Origin: Pectinophora gossypiella | Lineage: Eukaryota; Arthropoda; Insecta; Lepidoptera; Gelechiidae | Length of the DNA: 64,000 nt | Assembly (NCBI RefSeq): GCF_024362695.1 | Contig: NW_026063248.1 | Location: 682,001-746,000, forward strand | Direction: 5' to 3' | Program-made: the position numbers and the translations under genes | The notes under the pieces: generated by a model | Databases searched by the model: none | What the model was told of the DNA's origin: nothing | What the model saw: only the letters and a program-made list of their open reading frames with translations | Part shown: positions 41,621 through 52,338 of the stretch, piece by piece | Position numbering within the stretch: position 1 is the stretch's first letter | How the letters are laid out: the number at the start of each line of letters is the position of its first letter

Positions 41621-43297
41621 GTGCCGAGGGGTGCGTGGCTGAGGGGGTGCTCAGTCTCAAACGGAGGGGCTCCGATACCAGGCGACCTCGGAGTCGTCGT
41701 CAGTCGCCTTACCTCTGCAAGCGGGGCTCTGCAGGGGTGGACCTTCCCTTCCCTAGCTTCTCGTGGGAACTATATGGAGTTCGAAAATTTGCTGAGTAGT
41801 TTTACCCAGATTTTAACCGGAGAAGTGTCCATGGACCCTTCTTCGGATGTGATCCCCGGGCCATCTGAGGCCAAGGATCACACAGCTACCCGGGAACCCT
41901 CTGGGAACCCGGAGAGCGACATAGTGGACCTGCCCATGGAATCGGTGGAGGATTCGTCCAAAACCGACACACGGACAGACCAGGGCTCAATGGGGCCCAT
42001 ACCCCCCCCTAAAAAACACAGATCAGGGGCAGAAAAGCGGAGGTATGCCTTGTGGCTCAAGCTTGGGCTACCGAAGGCAGAGGCCGCTAAAAGGTGTGTT
42101 CGTCCGCTCGCTGAATTTCCGGAGTTCAGGCAGAAAGCCTCAACTGGGGGGGAGACCCCAGGGTCTCAGCAGCGGACGGACAAAAGGCCCCGATCTACCG
42201 AGACCTCCCCGCTGGACCAACCGCAACGGAAGGCAGCGAGAGGTCAAGACGAGGGCACCAAGCCTGCTCCGGCGTATGCTGAGGTCGCTGGGTCCTACAA
42301 AGTTGGTGTAATCAACAATGCAGGGCCCATGACTGAGGCTCAGTTGGGACAGGTTCAGGTGGCCATCGCTGATAAAATACCACACGTGGAGAGCGAGGAT
42401 GTGGTCAGGCCGGTGTTTGCTGGCTGCTCTGCCAGGCAGGGATGGCTATGCCTGACCTGTCAGGATAGGGCGACCAAGGATTGGCTGGATATTGTCGTTG
42501 GCTCAATCGTGCCTTGGGAGGGAGCATCACTGAGTGTGGTGGGAGAGGATGCCCTTCCCAAGCCAATCATCATAACCGGTTGGGTCAACGACGCCAGGAC
42601 TGAGTCGAAGGTCTTGTGCGGAAGGTTGGCCGTCCAAAATAAGGGGATGGGCTGTGACCGCTGGAGGCTCCTCAATTGCAAGGCGGAAAATGGCGGGCGC
42701 ACTCTGTGCTTTGCCATCGATGCCAGCGCATTGAGGAAGCTTCAGCTACGCGGTTATAAGCTAAACCTAAATTTGACAACGGTCACCTTCCGCGCCAAGA
42801 TCCCGAAGACTGGGATGGTTCAGGATGACGGGTTGGCAATGCCGGAAAGCGCGGGCGACAAAGAGGGCGGAATACTGTCCTCCACGTCCACTGCGCGGGT
42901 AGCCACTCCTCCTGAGCCATCCGAGTCGGACGAAGCCGTGGGGAGTACGGTACAAGTCGCCCCCACCGTAGTTAAGGAGCCAAGTCCACCGGCTCCATCA
43001 ACCTCAACGGGTTCCGTATCCTGGCTGCGCCCCGCACAGACGGTGCAGGCCATAACCCGTGGAGGCAGTAGAGGTGGGGTCGCACAGCGACACCCACAAC
43101 GCGGTGCCTCGAGTGCCAGATCCAGGGGTGGACGAGGTGGTGCCCCTAGGGCTCGTGGCATTCGAGGTCGAGGAGCTGGTGCCGCGACCAGAGGAAGGCC
43201 TGCACAACTGCCCTCCCTGGCAAGCGAGCACAGTAGCAGGAAGGCTGCTCGCAACCCTTTTAATTCCTTCCCCAACCTCCCACCCCCCCGACCCTAA
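41621..43297 (+). CDS. Loa-type ORF1 (gag-like)
   Basis: A 558-residue frame; the true start may be an internal ATG (the one at 41830 gives MDPSSDVIPGPSEAKD). After a low-complexity acidic N-terminus it has a basic segment (PPPKKHRSGAEKRRYALWLKLG). The conserved domain is at about residues 230-400, with WLCLTCQDRATKDWLDIVV and TLCFAIDASALRKLQLRGYKL, which resembles the insect DUF4780 found in such ORF1 proteins. The C-terminus is rich in RGG/RGR (RGGRGGAPRARGIRGRGAG), suiting RNA binding. No zinc knuckle. It should package the element RNA. Confidence 0.82.
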   Translation: MPRGAWLRGCSVSNGGAPIPGDLGVVVSRLTSASGALQGWTFPSLASRGNYMEFENLLSSFTQILTGEVSMDPSSDVIPGPSEAKDHTATREPSGNPESDIVDLPMESVEDSSKTDTRTDQGSMGPIPPPKKHRSGAEKRRYALWLKLGLPKAEAAKRCVRPLAEFPEFRQKASTGGETPGSQQRTDKRPRSTETSPLDQPQRKAARGQDEGTKPAPAYAEVAGSYKVGVINNAGPMTEAQLGQVQVAIADKIPHVESEDVVRPVFAGCSARQGWLCLTCQDRATKDWLDIVVGSIVPWEGASLSVVGEDALPKPIIITGWVNDARTESKVLCGRLAVQNKGMGCDRWRLLNCKAENGGRTLCFAIDASALRKLQLRGYKLNLNLTTVTFRAKIPKTGMVQDDGLAMPESAGDKEGGILSSTSTARVATPPEPSESDEAVGSTVQVAPTVVKEPSPPAPSTSTGSVSWLRPAQTVQAITRGGSRGGVAQRHPQRGASSARSRGGRGGAPRARGIRGRGAGAATRGRPAQLPSLASEHSSRKAARNPFNSFPNLPPPRP

Positions 43298-43451
43298 GAA
43301 CACTTTTAATCTTCCCGACCCATCCTTTCCTTTCGGACCCTTCACCCCTCCTATTCCTTCTCACCCTATATATACTTATATAATAAGATATATATTATAC
43401 ACTATATATATATATACATATATATTTTTAAAAACCATTCCCAAATATAAT

Positions 43452-45874
43452 ATGTTCAAAGTCATTCAAGTAAACCTTCACCACTCAAAGGCGGCTACCG
43501 CCGCCCTAAACCAGCACCTGCAACAGGTGGGTATGGACATGGCTTTGATCCAAGAACCGTGGATCAACAAGAACACGGTCATGGGGCTCAATACCTCAGG
43601 TAAGTTACTATATAATGTTGGAGGCGTAAGGCCTAGAGCTTGCATAGTCTTCAAGAAAAATGTTAATTTCTTACCTATACCTTATCTGTGCACAGATGAT
43701 TTAGTAGCTGCCTACGTCGCTCTCCCAAGACTAAATGGAGCCAGGCTGGTTGTCTGCTCGGCTTACCTACCAGGAGAGACGCCAAACCCATCGATGCAGC
43801 TGGCTGCCCTCGTAGAGTATTGCGAAGACCAGAAGGTACCACTCCTCATTGGGTGTGACAGTAACGCGCACCATACTGGGTGGGGGAGTACCAATACCAA
43901 TCCACGAGGTGAGGAACTATTCTCATTTATTATGTCCAATAACCTTGAAATAATAAATTCGGGCTGTGTTCCTACTTTTGTAACAAGAGCCCGACAAGAG
44001 GTACTGGACATTACACTCTGTTCAGAAAGGTTCGCCAACCATATAAAGGGATGGCACGTATCGGATGAGGCATCGCTTTCTGACCACAGGTATGTAAGGT
44101 TTGATATCACTTTAACCTTGGAGAAAATAGCAGAAGCGTACCGCGACCCGAAGACAACAGACTGGGAAGGCTTCAGAGCCTCCCTACGGCAGGAGCTGAG
44201 CAGGCCTTATGGACAGATCAGATCCCCGGAGCAGATCGAGTCAGCGGTGGGGACAGTAAGGGAAGGACTCCTAAGGGCCTACCAGGACAACTGCCCTCTA
44301 AAAACAACGTCCACGAACAGGAAAGTACCATGGTGGAACAATAAACTAAGTGGCCTACGATCAGAAGCCAGGGTTCTTTTTAATAGGGCCAAGAGTAACA
44401 AAGACTGGGACTCTTACGCAAAGGCCCTAACTGGCTTCAACAAAGAACTGAGGAGGGTAAAGAGGAGATCTTGGAGAAAATTCTGCGAGGAAATAAAAGG
44501 TACCCCTCACATAGCAAGACTCCACAAAATAGTATCCAAAGCCCCTCCATCCCATCTAGGTTTCTTGAGAAAACCTGATGGGATCTTTACCGGGTCCGCG
44601 GAAGAAACACTCAAACTACTAGCGCAGGTACACTTCCCCGGGTCCTCCCCGACAAACCATCTAGGATGCACTCCAGGGACTAGGCCCCCCAAAACCAGGA
44701 GACCACGCACTGAGGACTGGAGGAGAGCATCGTTGGTAATTAGACCTCAGCAGGTAGAGTGGGCGATCGACAGCTTCAAGCCCTACAAATCCAGCGGGGT
44801 CGATGATATTTTCCCTGCTCTACTGCAGCAAGGTAAGAACATCATCTTGGGAGCTGTGGTCAAAATCTTCAGAGCGAGTCTTGCCTGGGGATATCTGCCC
44901 AGCCTATGGCGACAGGTAAAGGTGATCTACATTCCCAAAGGAGGGGATAAGGACCCATCACAACCAAAGTCATATAGACCAATAAGTCTTACCTCCTTCT
45001 TACTGAAGACAATGGAAAAGGTAATTAATATACATATTAGGGACAAATTCATAAAACTAAATCCCCTACACGTAAGGCAACATGCATACCAAAAAGGTAA
45101 ATCAACCGAGTCGGCACTTATGGAACTGACTGATCGTCTGGAAAAGGCAATCGAGGACAAGGAAATTGCCCTATGTGCCTTTCTGGATATTGAGGGCGCT
45201 TTTGATAACACCTCTACAGAGGTCATGATCCGGAGCATGGAAGCCCGCAACATTGACAGTACAACGGTAAACTGGGTAGAGTCAATGTTGACAACAAGGA
45301 TAGTAAGAACGAAGCTCATGGACACAACCCTCGACCTGAAGGTTGCTCAGGGCTGCCCCCAGGGCGGAGTCCTGTCACCCTTACTTTGGTCCTTGGTAGT
45401 TGATAGTCTACTTAGCGAGCTAAGTTCCGCGAAATATCATACTCAAGGGTACGCGGATGACTTGGTGGTTACTGTAGTAGGTAAGTGCCCCTACACAATC
45501 TCAAGTCTCATGCAATCAGCATTCAAAAGAATTGAACGGTGGTGCTTAGAGTTCAAACTATCAGTTAACGCGAGCAAAACCGTAGTCGTTCCTTTCACAA
45601 ACATGAGAAAGCTCGACAAACTCAGACCTCCTTACCTTTTCGGAAAACAAGTAGGCTTCTCTAGCGAGGTTAAATATTTGGGATTGACCTTCGATCAAAG
45701 GCTTACATGGTCACAACACATAGGTAGTATCACAAGAAAAGCCAAATCTGCAATAGGCACCTGCAGGCGCCTAGCTGGTTCAAGATGGGGCCTTAAACCT
45801 AAGGCCATGCTTTGGCTCTACACTGCTGTGGTGAGGCCTATGCTCGCGTACGGCTGTGCAGCATGGTTCAAAAA
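43452..45874 (+). pseudogene. Loa-type ORF2, endonuclease and RT part
   Basis: Starts at the ATG at 43452 (MFKVIQVNLHHSKAATAALN), the typical opening of an endonuclease of this group; the frame is also open further upstream but overlaps ORF1. Endonuclease residues: LIQEPWIN, LLIGCDSNAHHTGWG and SDHRYVRF. RT: SYRPISLTSFLLKTMEKVI, AFLDIEGAFDNTS, QGCPQGGVLSPLLW and the catalytic YADD (GYADDLVVTVV), then KYLGLTFDQRLTWSQH. The coding sequence stops at AAWF, where a 2,010-bp insertion begins; it continues at 47885. All visible catalytic motifs are intact. Confidence 0.9.
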
Positions 45875-46303
45875 TAAAATTTTTAACAAAAAAAAACCGA
45901 CTTCAAACGCAAAACTAAAAAGCAATAAATAAATTTACTTCGCACAAAGTAATTAGTACGTATTTTCAATTAGTTAATTAATTTATAATTCTGAAGCCGG
46001 TGCCAAGGAAATGCTACAACGAAGTACCGATTCATATATTTTTCAATACTGATTGTTTTGTAATTTTTTGTTTGACATTGTTTTGTAATTGCTTTGATAT
46101 AGGTATTAAACAATATTGTGTGTACATAGTAATTTGATATTGTAGTAGGGTTGTTGTAGCATTTACTTGGCACCGACTTCAGAATTATAAATTAATTAAC
46201 TAATTGAAAATACGTACTAATTACTTTGTGCGAAGTAAATTTATTTATTGCTTTTTAGTTTTGCGTTTGAAGTCGGTTTTTTTTTGTTAAAAATTTTATT
46301 TTA
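45871..46303. repeat. Long fold-back: 150-bp inverted arms
   Basis: Bases 45871-46020 are the inverted complement of 46153-46303 with only a few mismatches, around a 132-base loop. A transcript across it would form a very long hairpin. It may be a separate MITE within the larger insertion, since both arm tips carry the CCGACTTCAAACGC phrase. Confidence 0.85.
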
Positions 46304-46433
46304 TTTTACGATTTTAAGTGATGGTTAGACCGAGCAAGGATGCAGACAGACAAATTTTCTGATTTATATTCATATATAATAATAATATAATATATTATTA
46401 GTAGTGATCACAATTATTATTGATGAACATGTT

Positions 46434-46545
46434 TACACACACACACACACACACGCGCTAACGCACACGAGCACACGCGCACGTACACACGCACACACAC
46501 AGATACACGCACACACACAGACACACGCACACACACACACACACA
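46434..46545. repeat. (CA)n microsatellite
   Basis: An interrupted CA-repeat with CG and GA interruptions, about 110 bases. Confidence 0.9.
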
Positions 46546-46696
46546 CATGTGTATGTGTACATACACACATGTGGTTGTCAGTGGAAGCTGCTATCATACA
46601 CACTCACGCATACATATAGATACAGTAGATTTCGCGTGGTTCGCTCGCTGCTAAAGCAGCTCGCGTGTCCTGTTTATTCGAAACTGTCCCTCTTCG

Positions 46697-47640
46697 TATG
46701 GCGGCCATCTTGTTTTTCCGCCATTTTGTTTTTTTTCACCGGCGACAGAATTTGACCAAGATTTAAATGGGTGTCGTGGAAACAAACAAAATCCAGGTGC
46801 AATAGGTTTGCCAGACCGTAGGATGTCTCCCTGATTGGGAGCAGTTTTCAAAGATGACGTTCCGATCACACCCCTATACATCATTTTTACCCCCAAGACA
46901 TTTTCTGGAAAAACAAAATTTTATATGGCAGCCATCTTGTTTTTTCGCCATTTTGTATTTTTTTCACCGGCCATTAAATTCGACCAAGATTTAAATAGGT
47001 TTCGTGAAAGAAAAATTGGTTCAGGTGTGATAGTTTCGCCAGGCCGTAGGGTGTCACCCTGATGCGGAGCAGTTTTCGAAAATCGGGAAGTATTTCCATA
47101 CTTAACATGACGATCCGATCACAACCCCGATATATATTTTATATCCCGAGACATTTTCTGAAAAAACAAAATTGTGTATGGCGGCCATCTTGTTTTTCCG
47201 CCATTTTGTTTTTTTTTTACGCGCTATGGAATTTGACCAAGATTTAAATAAGTGCTCTGAAAGAAATATTGGTTCACGTGCGATAGTTTTGCCAGGCCGT
47301 AGAGTATCTCTCTGATGCGGAGCAGTTTTTGGTGACCAGAAAGTATTTCCGTACTCTACATGACGTTTTGAGTAAGCGCCCCATACATTATTTTTACCCA
47401 AACGGGCTTCTTCCAAAATCGACAAAATTTTGTATGGCGGCCATCTTTTTTTCCGCCATTTTGTTTTTTTGCACCGGCGATTTAATTTGATCAAGATTGA
47501 AATACGTTTCGTGAAAGAAAAATTGCTCCAGTTTGTATAGTTTTGCCAGGCCATAGGGTATCTCTCTGATGCTGACCAGTTTTCGAAGGTCGGGAAGTTT
47601 TCCCGAAGCCTAAAGATCGATCCGATCAATATGACTTTAC
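46697..47640. repeat. Four tandem units carrying paired GCCATNTTG words
   Basis: Units start near 46697, 46924, 47177 and 47433 (spacings 227, 253, 256). Each begins TATGGCGGCCATCTTG or close, followed about 15 bases later by CGCCATTTTGT, and later has CCAGGCCGTAGGGTATCTC-like and GATTTAAAT words. GCCATNTTG is the core bound by YY1/Pho-type zinc fingers. Confidence 0.8.
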
Positions 47641-47807
47641 AAACGCACTAGTCGCTCCTACGATTTTTGAAAATTCCCCTCGATTTCTCTGGTCTTCCAT
47701 CATCAGATCCTGACTTCCTTGACATGGGACCCCCTTGGGTATATCTCCTTTCAAACAAAAAAAGAATTATCAAAATCGGTTCATATACGACGAAGATATG
47801 CCCGAAC

Positions 47808-47846
<39 letters not shown>

Positions 47847-47884
47847 CGGTCGAATTGAGAACCTCCTCCTTTTTTGAAGTCGGT

Positions 47885-49090
47885 AAAAAGGCATCTATTG
47901 GAACCTACATTTCGGACCTAACCAGCGTCCAAAGAATGGCTTGTATGATAATAACGGGAGCTATGTCGTCCACACCAACCTTAGCAATGGAGGCGGCACT
48001 AAACCTGCCTCCACTCCATCTCTACATAATCGGGGAAGCTAGAATAGCTATGCTCCGAGCTAAGGAAAGGGGTAAGACGACATGGGGATCAACTGTCATG
48101 AGAAAGCTCAAAGAGGACCTTATGACTGACCCGGTCATGGCGATGCCCTCAGACGTCATGGTCGGGACTCATAACTTTGTGAGGTACTTCAAGGTGGTAA
48201 TACCAGAGAGAGAGGAGTGGTCTGGAACTGTACCCTCGCCCTTTCCCAGTGCTGATCGGGTGTGGTTTACCGACGGCTCTAAGCGAGACGGGCTTTCAGG
48301 GGCGGGTGTATACGGAGGGTGCCCCAAGCGAAGGAGGGTGACCAGCATGGGGGCGCACGCCACAGTTTTTCAGGCCGAGATGTATGCCATCATTGATTGT
48401 GTGCACCAAAATTTGGGGAACACAAACAGTAACATTCTCATACTGTCGGACAGCCAGGCTGCCCTTAAGGCGGTGGCGGCGTCTGAAGTAGACTCATTAC
48501 TCACTCTAGAGTGTATTGATAGTCTGAATAAGTTGGGGGCCTCAAACTCGGTAACACTAGGCTGGGTCCCAGGGCACTCTAACATTAAGGGCAATGAAAT
48601 TGCTGACGAACTCGCAAGAGAGGGATCGGGCACAAGTTTAACCGGACCCGAACCCTTCTGCGGGATCTCGAAAAGCACCTCTAGATATCATCTGGGGGTG
48701 CGACTAGGAAATGAATCTAAGAAATTTTGGTACAACTCAGTTGGCCTAAAACATTCAAAGCAGCTGATTAGACCTTTTTCTAAGAAATTATCATCAAAAA
48801 TCCTTACTCTCACTAGGGGGCAGGTTAGGTTGTTGATACGGGCCCTCACGGGGCATTGTAGACTCAATAAGCACCTACACAGAATGGAGCTGACCGAGTC
48901 TCCTCTATGCAGATTCTGCTTAGGGGAAGATGAGACGCCACTACACCTGCTATGCAGCTGTGAGGCTCTCATACATAGTAGAAGCCGTACACTTGGGGGC
49001 CACATAATGGACCCCCAGGAAGTCATGGAGCTTTCTCCCAAAAAGACGTTGGATCTATTCGAACGGATCGGTCTAGAGGAGGATTTTTAA
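47885..49090 (+). pseudogene. Loa-type ORF2, RNase H and C-terminal part
   Basis: Resumes the ORF2 frame after the insertion: KASIGTYISDLTSVQRMACM, the end of the RT thumb/connector. The RNase H domain follows with VWFTDGSKRDGLSGAGVYGG (Asp), FQAEMYAIIDCV (Glu), ILILSDSQAALKAV (Asp) and WVPGHSNIKGNEIADELA (His/Asp). The C-terminal cysteine-histidine motif is CRFCLGEDETPLHLLCSCEAL. The stop is at 49088-49090, and about 97 bases of 3' UTR lead to the AAT tail. No lesions seen in this part. Confidence 0.9.
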
Positions 49091-49202
49091 ATGTAGGGAT
49101 TTAGGGTCACAATAGATCTGTCAAGGTCGCAGTGACCCCGCGGGCTGCATTCGGTCCGGCCCTCACAACTTTCAAATAATAATAATAAAGCCGGCTCTGT
49201 TT

Positions 49203-52118
49203 GTGATATCGGTAAACATTGAAGGGTTCTCTCAAAATAAATCAAAGATTCTCGCTGACCTCTGTCGCAAAACAAAATGTGACATTCTTTGCGTTCAAGA
49301 GATCCACCGAGGCCTAACACAGAGTCGCCCACACATAGCTGGACTAACGCTTATCGCTGAGATCCAACATCCGAAACACGGTAACGCAGTGTTTGCTGCT
49401 CTTGGCGTAAGCATAATTTCCACCGCATTCTCGTCCCATAACGGCATTGAAATTATTACAGTCGAAACCAAGAACTGTACCATATCATCCGTGTACAAGC
49501 CACCTGGCACACCCTTTCAGTTCGTTCCGCCAGGAAATTTTGACAACCATCCAGTGAAGGTTGTGGTCGGAGACTTTAACAGCCGGGGCACCAACTGGGG
49601 CTATGGAGATACGGACTTGAGTGGACATGCAGTAGAGGAGTGGGCTGAGACAAATGATTTGAGCCTGATTCATAACCCCAAATTACCGGCCTCTTTTAAT
49701 AGCGGCCGTTGGAGAAGAGGATACAACCCAGACTTAATCTTTGTCACATCTTCTCTCAGCTCCCAGTGTACCAAAAGCGTGTGTTCACCCATTCCCCGCA
49801 CCCAGCACAGGCCTATAATGTGCGTGATACAACCCATGGTCCGACCACTCCATGTTCCATTCAGACGACGATTCAACTTCTCCAAAGGAGACTGGGATCT
49901 ATTCGCGCACTCCATCGATGATGCCCTTCTTAAAGTCCCACCTGTCCCATGGAACTACAATCGTTTCGTAGAAATTGTATCGACAGTTTCTCGACACTGT
50001 ATTCCCAGGGGCTGCAGGACCTCTTACATTCCAGGACTATCGACGGATTCTAGCGAATTATTAAGGCGGTACGAGTCGCTGTATAACTCGGACCCTTTCT
50101 CACCTGAGACCACCTTGGTGGGTGAAAAGTTAATGGCTAATATAGGTGAAAAGCGAAGAGAAAAGTGGGTCAATACCGTTACTAGTGTCGATATGACGCA
50201 CAATAGTAAAAAGGCATGGTCGACTATTCGCAAACTCACCAGCGAGACTCCCCAACCCTCTTCGCCCAGCCTAGTCACAGCCAACCAGATTGCTCACCAA
50301 CTTCTTCTGAATGGAAAGTCACCGGGTCGTCTCGGTAGGATCCCCAAACCAAAAGACACCACGGACACCTGCGATAATGTCAGTAAGCCCTTTGACTTAA
50401 CCGGTATCACTTCTGTAGTAAAAAACCTAAACTGCGGTAAAGCCTCTGGTGTCGATGGCGTCTCAGTGGAGCAAATAAAACACCTTGGCCCTGTTGCGGT
50501 GTCATGGTTGCTGCAAATGTTCAACCACTGCCTAGAACATGCAACTATCCCCCGGCTCTGGCGAAAGGCAAAGGTCATCGCAATTCTCAAGCCGGGCAAA
50601 CCAGCTGACGATCCAAAAAGCTTTCGGCCAATATCATTATTGTGCCATACATACAAGCTGTTTGAAAGACTGCTGCTAGCCCGGCTTACCAGCTTGATTG
50701 ACCCAAAGTTAATATCTGAGCAGGCGGGCTTTAGACCAGTTAAATCTTGTTGTAACCAGACACTTAAACTAACGCAACACATTGAAGACGGTTTCGAGTC
50801 AGGACTGGTAACAGGTGCTGTGTTCGTCGATCTTTCCGCAGCTTACGATACTGTGAACTTGAGGCGATTGATGTGTAAGGTGGAGTCTCTCACAAATGAC
50901 AAAAAATTTGTCAATGTTCTCCGCGAACTCCTACACAACCGCCAGTTCCGGGTCCATCTCCTGTCGGAAAAAAGTCGTTGGAGAACACAAAGAAATGGCC
51001 CGCCCCAAGGCAGTGTATTAGCGCCAATTCTGTTTAATGTATACACCAACGACCAACCGTCAAGCCCCCACACGTCCCGCTTCTTATATGCAGACGACCT
51101 TGCTCTGACCTCCCAGGCTTCCAGCTTCGAACAGGTTGAAGTCGATTTATCGAATGCCCTGCAAACCCTGGGTGAGTACTATGACGCCAACTCTCTACGG
51201 CCAAACCCGAGCAAGACTCAAACATGCGTCTTCCACCTACGTAACAAAGAGGCGGGCCGCAAGCTCAACATCCAATGGCGTGGGGTACCCATTGAACACA
51301 GCGATGTCCCAAAATATTTAGGTGTCGTTCTGGACAGATCACTAACCTTCAAGAAAAACTGTGAAAGTGTCAAACAGAAGGTGCACTCCAGAAATAGTCT
51401 TTTGCGCCGACTAGTATCCTCGAAATGGGGAGCTTCGCCTGGTGTCCTGCGAACCACTGGACTGGCGCTTTCTTTCTCTGCAGGCGAATATGCGTGCCCG
51501 GTATGGAGCCGTTCAGCCCATGCTAAGTTGGTGGATACAGCATTAAATGAAACCTGCCGGATTATTACTGGGTGCCTGAAGCCAACCCCGGTACAATTGC
51601 TGTATCCACTAATTGGAATAGCGCCTCCGGAGGTTCGCAGGACCGTAGCAAACTCGGTAGAGAAGGTCAAAATGATGAACGACAAACGGCATCCACTCCA
51701 CGGCTATCATCCTGTGCCGCAAAGGCTGAAAAGCCGCAACAGCTTCGCCAAGTGTGTGTCGCCTCTACGTGACAGGGACCGCTCTAAAGAAAGATGCAGG
51801 ATCTGGCAGGAACGGGTACACCTCCCAAAACCTTTTGTTTCGCCGTCCGAGAGACCTCCGCCAGGTCTTGATTTGCTTTGGCTTACCTGGAAGTCTCTAA
51901 ATAGACTTCGGACTCAGGTGGGCCGAAGTAAGGACAATTTGTTCAGGTGGGGTTTCTCGGATGGCTCGGACTTAAAGTGCAAGTGCGGCACTGTTCCCCA
52001 AACGATGGAACATCTTACATCGTGTCCTGCGTGCCCGAACGCCTGTACGCAGGAGGATCTGATGAGCGCTGCAGATAGCGCCATACTTGTTGCCAAGTTT
52101 TGGGCCGATACAATTTAG
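49203..52118 (+). CDS. LINE endonuclease-reverse transcriptase
   Basis: A 971-residue open frame; its true beginning is the 15 codons at 41329-41373 beyond the Loa insertion. Order: AP-type endonuclease (VNIEGFSQNKSKI, CVQEIHRG, VVVGDFNSRGTNWG and a region ending RTQHRPIMC in place of SDH), linker, RT (SFRPISLLCHTYKLFERLL, AVFVDLSAAYDTVN, GPPQGSVLAPILFNVY and the YADD box in FLYADDLAL), thumb (PKYLGVVLDRSLTF) and a cysteine-rich tail CKCGTVPQTMEHLTSCPAC. No gag ORF is seen. Of the LINE RT frames here it is the most complete. Confidence 0.93.
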   Translation: MISVNIEGFSQNKSKILADLCRKTKCDILCVQEIHRGLTQSRPHIAGLTLIAEIQHPKHGNAVFAALGVSIISTAFSSHNGIEIITVETKNCTISSVYKPPGTPFQFVPPGNFDNHPVKVVVGDFNSRGTNWGYGDTDLSGHAVEEWAETNDLSLIHNPKLPASFNSGRWRRGYNPDLIFVTSSLSSQCTKSVCSPIPRTQHRPIMCVIQPMVRPLHVPFRRRFNFSKGDWDLFAHSIDDALLKVPPVPWNYNRFVEIVSTVSRHCIPRGCRTSYIPGLSTDSSELLRRYESLYNSDPFSPETTLVGEKLMANIGEKRREKWVNTVTSVDMTHNSKKAWSTIRKLTSETPQPSSPSLVTANQIAHQLLLNGKSPGRLGRIPKPKDTTDTCDNVSKPFDLTGITSVVKNLNCGKASGVDGVSVEQIKHLGPVAVSWLLQMFNHCLEHATIPRLWRKAKVIAILKPGKPADDPKSFRPISLLCHTYKLFERLLLARLTSLIDPKLISEQAGFRPVKSCCNQTLKLTQHIEDGFESGLVTGAVFVDLSAAYDTVNLRRLMCKVESLTNDKKFVNVLRELLHNRQFRVHLLSEKSRWRTQRNGPPQGSVLAPILFNVYTNDQPSSPHTSRFLYADDLALTSQASSFEQVEVDLSNALQTLGEYYDANSLRPNPSKTQTCVFHLRNKEAGRKLNIQWRGVPIEHSDVPKYLGVVLDRSLTFKKNCESVKQKVHSRNSLLRRLVSSKWGASPGVLRTTGLALSFSAGEYACPVWSRSAHAKLVDTALNETCRIITGCLKPTPVQLLYPLIGIAPPEVRRTVANSVEKVKMMNDKRHPLHGYHPVPQRLKSRNSFAKCVSPLRDRDRSKERCRIWQERVHLPKPFVSPSERPPPGLDLLWLTWKSLNRLRTQVGRSKDNLFRWGFSDGSDLKCKCGTVPQTMEHLTSCPACPNACTQEDLMSAADSAILVAKFWADTI

Positions 52119-52144
52119 TTTGCCATCGACACGATAAGAAGAAG

Positions 52145-52338
52145 ATAGTTTGGAAAACAGAAATAAACTTGTCGGTCACTATTGCAGCTGTATAGTTGGA
52201 AAACGGACACTCGGGTGCTGTGCTCATGTCATGTGCATAGTTTGTTATATGGGATGGGCTCGGCACCAAGAAATCCCCATTCAACCCCCTGCTGCCTTTT
52301 TAGATCAAGTTATTATTTCTGATGAAGAAGAAGATTGA
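52145..52338 (+). pseudogene. Transposase C-terminal SWIM-like finger, after the LINE insertion
   Basis: From SLENRNKLVGHYCSC through KRTLGCCAHVMCIVCYMG to the acidic end SDEEED and a TGA. The first codons overlap the duplicated ATAGTTTG, and the phase matches that of 40743-41219 once the LINE is left out. CxC followed by CCxH is the SWIM zinc-finger pattern seen at the end of ISL2EU-type transposases. The 3' flank to 52534 is non-coding. Confidence 0.6.

Larger units (their letters stand above)
45875..47884 (+). mobile_element. 2,010-bp non-autonomous insertion in Loa ORF2
   Basis: Flanked by AAAAA at 45870-45874 and 47885-47889. The ends carry short inverted repeats (AACCGACTTCAAA near the left end, TTTGAAGTCGGT at the right). 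Inside are a 433-bp fold-back, a CA microsatellite, four tandem units with GGCCATCTTG words, an A-run (about 47813-47841) and the phrase GAGAACCTCCTCC. That phrase with the adjacent TTTTTTGAAGTCGG is common to a family of arthropod repeats. No transposase frame. Removing the insertion and one AAAAA keeps the ORF2 phase. Confidence 0.75.
41374..49187 (+). mobile_element. Loa-type LINE (two ORFs, with RNase H), nested
   Basis: It lies between two copies of AAGCCGGCTCTG and ends in an AAT repeat tail (about 49175-49187). ORF1 is a gag-like protein with a DUF4780-type region. ORF2 has endonuclease, RT and a C-terminal RNase H, the combination typical of Loa-group elements. It looks full length. 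The only large lesion is the 2,010-bp insertion within ORF2. Confidence 0.87.
41220..52144 (+). mobile_element. LINE inserted into the transposase, itself split by a Loa LINE
   Basis: Flanked by ATAGTTTG at 41212-41219 and 52145-52152. A second ATAGTTTGG at 41226-41234 lies just inside the left end, so the duplication may be 8 or 9 bases with a repeated 5' junction. The own parts are a 5' UTR with an ATG at 41329, and 49200-52144. The 3' UTR is only 26 bases and ends in an AAG-rich tail. Clade not assigned. Confidence 0.85.

Noticed and set aside
42820..43345. Minus-strand frames opposite the end of Loa ORF1
   Set aside because: Antisense to the RGG-rich C-terminus of ORF1; composition is the mirror of that repeat, with no recognisable protein.
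46404..46619. Frame rich in His-Thr
   Set aside because: Direct translation of the CA microsatellite.
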